Notes under the pieces: model-generated
What the model was told of the DNA's origin: nothing
Databases searched by the model: none
Seen by the model: only the letters and a program-made list of their open reading frames with translations
Made by a program: the position numbers and the translations under genes
Assembly (NCBI RefSeq): GCF_030009775.1
Contig: NZ_JASCTH010000006.1
Location: 117,552 to 181,551, forward strand
Direction: 5' to 3'
From: Actinoplanes sandaracinus
Lineage (GTDB): Bacteria > Actinomycetota > Actinomycetes > Mycobacteriales > Micromonosporaceae
DNA length: 64,000 nt
In this document: positions 57,791-64,000 of the stretch, piece after piece
Layout: each line of letters starts with the position of its first letter
Position numbering within the stretch: the first letter of the stretch is position 1

Positions 57791-58777
57791 ATGAAAGCCG
57801 ACTGCTCGCTCCAGGTCCGTTCGCCCTCCGAACTCGTCGCGGCCCTGCCCTTCCTGATGGGCTACCACCCGCACGACAGCGTCGCCCTGGTCGGGCGGCG
57901 GGGCCGTGACCTCGACTTCGGCGCGTGTTTCGACCTGCCGCCACCGGGCCTCGACACCGACGCGGCGCGGGCCGCGACCCGCGAGGTCGCCGCCGGAATC
58001 CTGCTGCAAGAGCCGGATGCGGTGGTCGTCATCGGCTACGGGCCGCGGCGGCGGGTCACCCCGGTGGTCGTTCACGTCGCGGAGGCGCTTCGAGACTTCG
58101 GTGTCGGCATCGACGACGTGATCCGCGTCCACGAGGGGCGATGGTGGTCGTACCTGTGCGAGGAACCGCGCTGCTGCCCGCCCGAGGGCAACCTGTGCCT
58201 GCCGTACGACAGCGTGATCGCGGCCGAGGCGACCTTCCTCGGCCAGGTGGCCCTGCCCAGCCGCGGTGACCTGGTCGCGCAGGTGGCGGCGGTGCAGGGC
58301 CCGGGCCGGGCCGCCATGGTGGTGGCCACCGAGGCGGCCCGGCGCCGGTTCGGTGAGCTGGTGACGGGCGACCGGGACACCAAGCGGCTCCGGCGGGCCG
58401 GCCGGGCCGCCGTCCGCGAAGCCGAGAAGCGGTACCGGTCCGGCGCGACCCTCACCGACGACGAGACCGCCTGGCTGGGAGTGCTGCTGACGGACCCGGC
58501 GGTCGAGGACTACGCCCTCGACCGGATCGGCCGGAACGAGTGGCGGGTGGGCCTCTGGACCGACGTGCTGCGCCGGGTCGAGCCGGTGTACGTGCCGGCC
58601 CCGGCCGCCCTGCTCGCCTTCACGGCGTGGCAGCTCGGCCGGGGCGCGCTGGCCCGGGTCGCGGTGGACCGGGCTCTGGCAGCGGAACCCGGCCACGAAC
58701 TCGCCGGCATGTTGCACCAGGTGCTGGGCTTCGCGATCTCGCCCGGCATGTTGAGGAGGAACCGCCCGGCATGTTGA
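57791..58777 (+). CDS. DUF4192 family protein
   Basis: A 328-residue protein of the actinobacterial DUF4192 family: it opens with VRSPSELVAALPFLMGYHPHDSVALVG, continues with VVIGYG, RWWSYLCEEPRCCPPEG, and ends with FTAWQLGRGALARVAVDRALAAEPGHELAGMLHQVL. Function unknown. At its 3' end CCCGGCATGTTGAGG is directly repeated. It is convergent with fdhD (2-bp gap). Confidence 0.87.
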   Translation: MKADCSLQVRSPSELVAALPFLMGYHPHDSVALVGRRGRDLDFGACFDLPPPGLDTDAARAATREVAAGILLQEPDAVVVIGYGPRRRVTPVVVHVAEALRDFGVGIDDVIRVHEGRWWSYLCEEPRCCPPEGNLCLPYDSVIAAEATFLGQVALPSRGDLVAQVAAVQGPGRAAMVVATEAARRRFGELVTGDRDTKRLRRAGRAAVREAEKRYRSGATLTDDETAWLGVLLTDPAVEDYALDRIGRNEWRVGLWTDVLRRVEPVYVPAPAALLAFTAWQLGRGALARVAVDRALAAEPGHELAGMLHQVLGFAISPGMLRRNRPAC

Positions 58778-58779
58778 GG

Positions 58780-59607
58780 TCACACCGTGACGCGATGCGC
58801 CCCGGCGTAGATGTTCATCGTCGGCTCGCGAAGGAACCCGACGAGCGTCATCCCGGACTCCTCGGCCAGCTCGACCGCGAGCGTGCTGGGCGCGGAGACG
58901 GCGGCCAGCATCGGCAGCCCGGCCATCCAGGCTTTCTGGGTGAGTTCGAAACTCGCCCGGCCGGAGACCAGCAGCACGTGCCCGGCCAGCGGCAGCCGGC
59001 CCTCCCGCAGCGCCCAGCCGAACACCTTGTCGACCGCGTTGTGCCGGCCGACGTCCTCGCGGAGCGCCAGCATCTCGCCGTCGGCGGTGAAGAGGCCGGC
59101 CGCGTGCAGGCCGCCGGTGCGGTCGAAGGCCCGCTGGGCGGCGCGCAGTTTCGCCGGCAACCCGGCCAGCACACGCGCGGGGACCTCCAGCGGATCGGCG
59201 GCGACGTCGAACGGCGACCTGGTCCGCACCGCGTTGATGCTGGCCTTGCCGCAGACCCCGCAGGAGCTGGTGGTGTAGAAGTTCCGGCTCGGGTCGGTGA
59301 CCGGCGGTGGCACGCTGGGGTCGAGGACCACGTCCACCACGTTGTAGGTGTTCGGCGTGTCCGTGCCGGCGCAGAGCTGGGCCGTCGTCACGTCCGCCGC
59401 CCGGCCGATCACTCCCTCGCTGAGCAGGAAGCCCATGGCGAGATCGATGTCGTGTCCCGGTGTGCGCATCGTCACCGCGAGCGGCCGCTTGCGCACCCGG
59501 ATCTCCAGCGGCTCCTCCGCAGCGAGGTGATCCTGGCGGTTCCGGCTGCCGGGAGAGGCGGTGACATCGATGGTCACCACCGTGCGGCGGGTGGTGCTCC
59601 TGCCCAT
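58780..59607 (-). CDS. fdhD: formate dehydrogenase sulphurtransferase FdhD
   Basis: Transfers sulphur to the molybdenum centre of formate dehydrogenases. The 275-residue protein shows the family features: [37 protein letters not shown], the Cys pair [75 protein letters not shown] 59607 is six bases after TAAGCT on the minus strand: leaderless. It is divergent from mobA; no formate dehydrogenase gene is in the window. Confidence 0.95.
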   Translation of the reverse strand: MGRSTTRRTVVTIDVTASPGSRNRQDHLAAEEPLEIRVRKRPLAVTMRTPGHDIDLAMGFLLSEGVIGRAADVTTAQLCAGTDTPNTYNVVDVVLDPSVPPPVTDPSRNFYTTSSCGVCGKASINAVRTRSPFDVAADPLEVPARVLAGLPAKLRAAQRAFDRTGGLHAAGLFTADGEMLALREDVGRHNAVDKVFGWALREGRLPLAGHVLLVSGRASFELTQKAWMAGLPMLAAVSAPSTLAVELAEESGMTLVGFLREPTMNIYAGAHRVTV

Positions 59608-59689
59608 AGCGGGAGCTTACGGGGTCCCCCGAAGGCGTCGAACGGAGCGCGTGGTCACGTCCGGCACCCGGTCGGGATACGGTACTCAC

Positions 59690-60289
59690 GTGGGGGGATT
59701 CGCGGCGGTGGTCTTGGCCGGTGGTGCGGCACGGCGGATGGGTGGTGCCGACAAGCCGACGTTGACCGTGGCCGGTCAATCGATGCTCACTCGGGTGCTG
59801 GCGGCGGTGCATGACGCCGACCCCCGTGTCGTGGTCGGCCGAATACCCGCCGACTTCCCCGTCCCGGTGCACGTCACCCGTGAGGAACCCGCTGGTGGCG
59901 GGCCGGTCGCGGCCGCTTTCGCCGGGCTCGCCCTGGTGCCGGAGCGGGTCACCTACACCGCTCTGCTGGCCGCCGATCTGCCTCTGCTGACCGGCGAGGC
60001 GGTCGACGTGCTGCGGCTCACCCTCGAGTCGGCGCCGATGGAGGGCGCGGTCTACCGGGATGCCGACGGCCAGCTCCAGACGCTCTGCGGCGTCTGGCGG
60101 ACGGCCGGGCTGCGGGCCGCGCTCGACCGGGTCGCCGAGGCGCGGGGCGGGCTGCACGGCGCGCCGGTGCGGGCCCTGCTCGAACACGCTCGGGTGGCCG
60201 AGGTGTCGTGGCGGCGGCCCGGGCCGCCGCCCTGGTTCGACTGCGACACCGACGACGATCTGCGCACCGCGGAGGAGTGGGCCCGATGA
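59690..60289 (+). CDS. mobA: molybdenum cofactor guanylyltransferase
   Basis: Links GMP to molybdopterin. The 199-residue protein has the nucleotide-binding start FAAVVLAGGAARRMGGADKPTL, then EEPAGGGPVAAAFAGL, TALLAADLPLLTG and a C-terminal DCDTDDDLRTAEEW. GTG 59690 is six bases after TACGGT: leaderless. The stop overlaps the DUF6457 gene (ATGA). Confidence 0.92.
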   Translation: MGGFAAVVLAGGAARRMGGADKPTLTVAGQSMLTRVLAAVHDADPRVVVGRIPADFPVPVHVTREEPAGGGPVAAAFAGLALVPERVTYTALLAADLPLLTGEAVDVLRLTLESAPMEGAVYRDADGQLQTLCGVWRTAGLRAALDRVAEARGGLHGAPVRALLEHARVAEVSWRRPGPPPWFDCDTDDDLRTAEEWAR

Positions 60290-60525
60290 GCGAGCTCGAC
60301 GACTGGGTCGCCGAGGTCTCCGCCGAGCTGGGGCTGGAAAGCGCCGAGGTGCCCGTGAAAGAGGTGCTCGACGTGGCCCGTGACGTGGCACACAACGTCC
60401 TGCGGCCGGGGGCGCCGGTGACGGCGTACCTTCTCGGGCTGGCCGTCGGCGCCGGGGCCGATCCGGTCGAGGTCGCCGCCCGGATCAGCGTCCTCGCCCT
60501 TCGCCGGGGCGTTTCCGAAGAGTGA
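60286..60525 (+). CDS. DUF6457 protein coupled to mobA
   Basis: A 79-residue, mostly helical protein (MSELDDWVAEVSAELGLES...VLDVARDVAHNVLRPGAPVTAYLLGLAVGAGADPVEVAARISVLAL). This domain is often found next to or fused with MobA in actinobacteria, so a role in cofactor maturation is likely. It overlaps mobA by ATGA. Confidence 0.85.
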   Translation: MSELDDWVAEVSAELGLESAEVPVKEVLDVARDVAHNVLRPGAPVTAYLLGLAVGAGADPVEVAARISVLALRRGVSEE

Positions 60526-60623
60526 TCATCGGCGTTCCATCCTGGACGGAGACCGGACAGGGGTGGGACGGGCGTTCACTGCCTGTCGTCGCTCGATAGG
60601 GTGACGGGAACGGAGGTGCGATC

Positions 60624-61706
60624 ATGACGGCAGAAGGCGCCGCGGGCGAGGCATTCGAAGGCGGTCTGCTCGACGAGCCGACCACGGCCGACCTACGGGC
60701 CAAGGTCACCCAGGCGTGGCGCGAGTTCGCCGCCTCACTGGCCGGCCTGCTGCCGACCCTGGACCCGGGCGCGCATGTCGACCTCACCCTCGACCCGACC
60801 GCCTCGGGCACCGGCACGGCGGTCTATTCGGTCAGCATCAGGGTCCTGCCGGGCGGCGTCGTCGAGGCGCTCGCCGTCGGCAACGCGGCCCTGCCGCAGG
60901 AGTACCGGATGGATCGTGCCGCCGTCGCCGACCTGGTCGCGCTCGGCTGGTCGCCGCCGGGTGTGCTGGCCGGCTCGGGCGACTCCTTCGGCCTGCGTTC
61001 CTCGCAGGACAAGGCGAGCAGCCTGGCCACGGTCATCACCCGCACGCTGCGGGACGTGCACGGCGCACCGCATCCGGCCTTCCTGGTCTATCTGGTGCAC
61101 GACGAGAACGACGAACCGATCGAGACCACCCCGCTCGGCACCGCCCGGCACGAGCCCAGCATCGACACCGACCTGGACGACCTCGACGATGACAGCGCCC
61201 TGGCCGCGGCTCTGGCCGGTGTCACCGACGATGTGGTGCCGCTGGACGAGCGGGTCCGCACGGTCGTCGCCACCATGTCCAAGACCACCGTCGACCAGCT
61301 GCAGGTCGACGCCGACGGCGACATCGGTATCCGGGCCGGCTCGGCGATGGTTTTCGTCCGGGTTCGCGACAATCCGCCGCTGGTCGACGTGTTCTCGCCG
61401 ATCCTGACCGACGTCGAGCCGACCGAGCAGCTCTACGTGAAGCTGTCTGAGCTGACCAACCGCATGCCGATCGGCCGGCTCTACTGCGCTCAGGACACCG
61501 TCTGGGCGTCGATCCCGGTGTTCGGCCGCAACTTCCAGGCGACCCACCTGATGCTGGCGGTGCAGGTGATGACCGGGCTCGCCGACGAGCTGGACGACCG
61601 TCTGCACGGCGAGTTCGGTGGGAAGCGTTTCTTCGGTGAGGGCGACAAGCCGGCCGCCCCCAAGGCCGAGGCCGAGGACGGCCACCGCCCGGGGATGTAC
61701 CTCTAG
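60624..61706 (+). CDS. YbjN/TY-chaperone-like protein
   Basis: A 360-residue protein. The C-terminal half has the alpha/beta layout of YbjN or CesT-like peptide-binding domains (VDADGDIGIRAGSAMVFVRVRDNPPLVDVFSPILTDVEPTEQLYVKLSELTNRMPIGRLYCAQDTVWASIPVFG). The N-half (residues 20-150) resembles a second, less clear copy. Acidic linkers join them. GGAGG lies 7 nt before ATG 60624, and GATAGGGT upstream may be the -10. The function is unknown; chaperone action is inferred from fold. Confidence 0.72.
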   Translation: MTAEGAAGEAFEGGLLDEPTTADLRAKVTQAWREFAASLAGLLPTLDPGAHVDLTLDPTASGTGTAVYSVSIRVLPGGVVEALAVGNAALPQEYRMDRAAVADLVALGWSPPGVLAGSGDSFGLRSSQDKASSLATVITRTLRDVHGAPHPAFLVYLVHDENDEPIETTPLGTARHEPSIDTDLDDLDDDSALAAALAGVTDDVVPLDERVRTVVATMSKTTVDQLQVDADGDIGIRAGSAMVFVRVRDNPPLVDVFSPILTDVEPTEQLYVKLSELTNRMPIGRLYCAQDTVWASIPVFGRNFQATHLMLAVQVMTGLADELDDRLHGEFGGKRFFGEGDKPAAPKAEAEDGHRPGMYL

Positions 61707-61716
61707 AGGCCGTCGA

Positions 61717-62166
61717 TCAGACGGCGGGGATCGCGGTCGGCGTCTCGACCAGCCGCGACAGCACCACCATGCTCCGGGTGGACGTCACGAACGGCTCCGC
61801 CCGGAGCCTCTCCAGAGCCTGTTCGAGGTGGCCGATGTCGGCAGCCCGCAGGTGCACCAGCGCGTCGGCCTGCCCGGAGACGGTGTAGGCGCCGACCACC
61901 TCGGGGTGCCGCCGGGTGGCCACGGTGATCTGTGCCGGGGTGGTCCGCCCGGTGCAGAACAGCTCGACGAACGCCTCGGTCGTCCACCCCACGGCGGACG
62001 GCTCGATGACGGCGGTGAATCCCTTGATGACCCCGGTGGACCGGAGTCGATCGACGCGCCTCTTCACCGCTGGGGCCGACAGCGAGACCTTGACACCGAT
62101 GTCGGCGTACGAAGCGCGGGCGTCTGCCACCAGGAGCGCAATGATTCGCTGGTCGACGGCGTCCAT
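61717..62166 (-). CDS. Lrp/AsnC-family regulator
   Basis: A 149-residue regulator: N-terminal HTH (MDAVDQRIIALLVADARASYADIGVKVSLSAPAVKRRVDRLRSTGVIKGFTAVI) and a C-terminal RAM ligand-binding domain (TTEAFVELFCTGRTTPAQI...PEVVGAYTVSGQADALVHLRAADIGHLEQAL). ATG 62166 matches the family start; ATG 62196 is in frame. It is divergent from the DDAH-family gene, the usual arrangement for an amino-acid-responsive regulator and its target. Confidence 0.88.
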   Translation of the reverse strand: MDAVDQRIIALLVADARASYADIGVKVSLSAPAVKRRVDRLRSTGVIKGFTAVIEPSAVGWTTEAFVELFCTGRTTPAQITVATRRHPEVVGAYTVSGQADALVHLRAADIGHLEQALERLRAEPFVTSTRSMVVLSRLVETPTAIPAV

Positions 62167-62208
62167 CTGCAACGATTCGCCTCCGAGGAGCAACATTTCT
62201 AGCTGTCT

Positions 62209-62232
62209 GCTGCAACGCAGCCTACCTAGTCT
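62209..62232 (+). promoter_or_regulatory. inverted repeat and -10 box of the DDAH-family gene
   Basis: GCTGC-AAC-GCAGC (62209-62221) lies just upstream of TAGTCT (62227-62232), which ends eight bases before ATG 62241 (leaderless). It is a candidate site for the divergent Lrp/AsnC regulator. Confidence 0.4.
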
Positions 62233-62240
62233 TTAACCTC

Positions 62241-63071
62241 ATGAGCTACACGGAGCGCTTGCCGCGAAACAGGGCATATCTGATGTGTCCGCCTAAGCAT
62301 TTCACGGTCGAGTACGCCATCAACCCCTGGATGGACACCACCGTCACGGTGGACGCCGGCCTGGCGCTGAAGCAGTGGGAGCAGCTCCGGACCACCCTCA
62401 CCGACCTCGGGCACGTCGTGCACGTGCTCGACCCGGAGCCCGGCCTCCCGGACATGGTCTACTCGGCGAACGGCGCGTTCTCCGTCGACGGGACCGTCTA
62501 CGGTGCCCGCTTCCTGCACCCGCAGCGCGCCGATGAGGCGGTTGCGCACCAGGCCTTCTATCTTTCCGATGGCGAGTGGAAGTTCGTCGCTCCGGAGCAC
62601 GTCAACGAGGGTGAGGGCGACTTCGCCTACCTCCCCGGCGCCTACGGTGGCCTGGTGCTGGCCGGCTACGGCTTCCGCACCGACCCGGCCGCGCACGCCG
62701 AGGCGCAGGAGGTGCTGGGCCGCCCGGTCGTCTCGCTGAAGCTCGTCGACCCGGCGTTCTACCATCTGGACACGGCGCTCGCCGCGCTCGACGACCGGCA
62801 TGTCACCTACTACCCCGGCGCGTTCTCCCCGGCCTCGCAGCAGGTGCTCGCCCAGCTATTCCCGGACGCGGTGATCGCCGACCGCGGCGACGCCGAGGCA
62901 TTCGGTCTCAACCTGGTCAGCGATGGCCGGCACGTGATCCTCAACACCGAAGCGGTCGCGATGGGACACAAGGTGCGGGAAGCCGGGTACCTCCCCGTTC
63001 ACGTCGACCTGTCCGAGCTCAAGCGCGGTGGGGGCAGTGTCAAATGTGCCGTCGCGGAATTGCGTGCCTGA
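62241..63071 (+). CDS. DDAH-family hydrolase (dimethylarginine dimethylaminohydrolase-like)
   Basis: A 276-residue guanidino-modifying enzyme of the amidinotransferase fold. Visible features: YLMCPPKHFTVEYAINPWMD, the substrate loop EGEGDFAYLP, catalytic His in FYHLDTALAAL, LNTEAVAMGHKVREAGY and the nucleophilic Cys269 in GGSVKCAVAEL. It probably hydrolyses dimethylarginine or a related compound (ornithine/arginine metabolism; Rv2323c-like). The transcript is likely leaderless. Confidence 0.88.
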   Translation: MSYTERLPRNRAYLMCPPKHFTVEYAINPWMDTTVTVDAGLALKQWEQLRTTLTDLGHVVHVLDPEPGLPDMVYSANGAFSVDGTVYGARFLHPQRADEAVAHQAFYLSDGEWKFVAPEHVNEGEGDFAYLPGAYGGLVLAGYGFRTDPAAHAEAQEVLGRPVVSLKLVDPAFYHLDTALAALDDRHVTYYPGAFSPASQQVLAQLFPDAVIADRGDAEAFGLNLVSDGRHVILNTEAVAMGHKVREAGYLPVHVDLSELKRGGGSVKCAVAELRA

Positions 63072-63113
63072 CCACATCGGCCTCACGAGCATCAGGGGGA
63101 GCCGTGCGCAAAG

Positions 63114-63692
63114 ATGGATCGCATGACCGACGACACCCGCACCACTGAGCACCAGGAAGACGGCTCCGTCATCGTCGTGGGCCCCGACGGCCGCCCGATG
63201 GGGACCATCGAGGAAGACGGCACTCTGAACCCCGAGGAGCCGGGCAACCTCATCGAGCAGCCGGCGAAGGTCATGCGCATCGGCAGCATGATCAAACAGC
63301 TGCTCGAAGAGGTGCGGGCCGCTCCGCTCGACGAGGCCAGCCGCAGCCGCCTGCGGGAGATCCACCAGCGGTCGATCAAGGAACTGGAGGACGGTCTCGC
63401 CCCCGAGCTCCGCGAGGAGCTGGAGCGTCTGTCCCTGCCGTTCGAGGGCGAGACCCCGCCGAGCGAGGCCGAGCTGCGCATCGCCCAGGCGCAGCTGGTC
63501 GGCTGGCTGGAAGGCCTCTTCCACGGCATCCAGGCCGCCCTCGTCGCCCAGCAGATGGCCGCCCGGCTTCAGCTGGAGTCGATGCGCGGCGGCGTGCCCG
63601 GCCGCCCGGCCCTCCCGATGGGCACGACGCTCCCCGGGAAACAGGCCACCGGCCAGTCCGACCACGCCGGTCGCACTGGTCAATACCTCTGA
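63114..63692 (+). CDS. bpa: bacterial proteasome activator
   Basis: ATP-independent activator of the 20S proteasome that feeds unfolded proteins for degradation. The 192-residue protein has a disordered acidic N-terminus, a helical core (VMRIGSMIKQLLEEVRAAPLDEASRSRLREIHQRSIKELEDGLAPELREELERL, then ELRIAQAQLVGWLEGLFHGIQAALVAQQMAARLQLESM) and the C-terminal GQYL that docks into the proteasome. The start may be 63114 or 63123. The proteasome genes themselves are not in the window. Confidence 0.95.
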   Translation: MDRMTDDTRTTEHQEDGSVIVVGPDGRPMGTIEEDGTLNPEEPGNLIEQPAKVMRIGSMIKQLLEEVRAAPLDEASRSRLREIHQRSIKELEDGLAPELREELERLSLPFEGETPPSEAELRIAQAQLVGWLEGLFHGIQAALVAQQMAARLQLESMRGGVPGRPALPMGTTLPGKQATGQSDHAGRTGQYL

Positions 63693-64000
63693 TTTCGTAC
63701 GGGCTGTAATCGCCCCCGCCGAACCACCCCCTCCCGTGGCATCCCCGCGAGGCGCGCTGTGCCCCCCGGCTCCAGCGCGTCTTCCGGGCTGAGCCCGCTG
63801 GTCACCCTCACAGCGACCACCGCGCACCCGACGCGCGGCGTGTGGACTCCCGGTGCGCTCCGCGCCTGGAAATCCGCCCGTCGCGCGAAACGGCGACCAC
63901 CCACGGACCCGCGCGGCGCAGCCCGGCGGCGCTGCGGGCCGGCGCCGGGCGGAGGCGCACGGGGGGGCCCCGGGGGGGGTGGTGCGGCGGGCGGGGCCCG
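63693..64000. other. terminal region without a gene
   Basis: 308 bp after bpa. No supported reading frame or terminator. From about 63940 the sequence is almost only G and C with runs of 5-8 identical bases, which suggests low-quality sequence or a contig edge. Confidence 0.5.

Noticed and set aside
57674..60391. 905-codon frame on the minus strand across DUF4192, fdhD and mobA
   Set aside because: It spans three recognised genes on either strand and encodes Arg/Pro/Gly-rich sequence; a GC-bias artefact.
1..64000. tRNA, rRNA, insertion sequences and prophage genes
   Set aside because: No cloverleaf with a recognisable TTC-A arm, no transposase or integrase motif and no terminal inverted repeats with target duplications were noticed on reading; a dedicated tRNA search was not possible.

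Overview
The window is high-GC actinobacterial DNA. Gene content and order point to Micromonosporaceae, most likely an Actinoplanes-type organism (inference; no marker here fixes the genus). The left part follows an order also known from the oriC side of mycobacterial chromosomes: padR-ino1, DUF5318, ponA, a GT-C membrane protein, rpsF-ssb-rpsR-rplI, dnaB. GTG/TTG starts, ATGA/GTGA stop-start overlaps and leaderless promoters (TANNNT 6-8 nt before the start codon) are frequent.

Layout. 0.1-19.5 kb holds housekeeping genes: ogt, ino1 with its PadR regulator, a class A penicillin-binding protein, two polytopic membrane proteins, endonuclease IV, the rpsF operon with a structured leader that can hide its ribosome binding site, a giant low-complexity membrane protein, and dnaB preceded by DnaA-box-like 9-mers. 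19.46-21.73 kb is a gene-free stretch built of short degenerate tandem repeats. 21.7-27.5 kb has a YbaB-like protein, a nucleotidyltransferase, a zinc-ribbon protein and a GGDEF-EAL protein coupled to a membrane glycosyltransferase-like gene. 27.9-30.9 kb is moaC-mog-moeA-moaE. 31.2-40.6 kb carries a repeat-bearing membrane protein, DoxX, an AAA ATPase with two palindromic operators, a prepilin peptidase, a PHP(EndoQ-like)-UvrD fusion helicase and a membrane metallophosphoesterase.

The most distinctive part is 41.1-52.6 kb, read here as a complete class V lanthipeptide (lanthidin) locus. A 79-residue precursor ending in Cys (50302-50541, +) lies divergent from a nine-gene overlapping minus-strand operon: HFCD flavoprotein (AviCys formation), pseudo-kinase (LanX-like), kinase (LanK-like), HopA1-family lyase (LanY-like), methyltransferase, catalytic and non-catalytic M16 peptidases, ABC exporter, and an unknown 167-residue protein. 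An ABC-2 transporter pair (immunity or export), an HTH-only LysR-type regulator and an XRE-TPR regulator follow. No F420H2-dependent reductase (LanJ) is seen.

54.7-63.7 kb returns to housekeeping genes: moaD-moaA (moaA has a 15-codon leaderless upstream ORF), a fructosamine kinase-like protein, a GNAT, a DUF4192 protein, fdhD, mobA with a DUF6457 partner, a YbjN/TY-chaperone-like protein, an Lrp/AsnC regulator divergent from a DDAH-family hydrolase, and the proteasome activator bpa. Molybdenum-cofactor genes are thus split into two groups on either side of the lanthipeptide locus. The last ~60 bases are G/C homopolymer-rich and may be a contig edge. All functional calls come from reading motifs; no database search was run.
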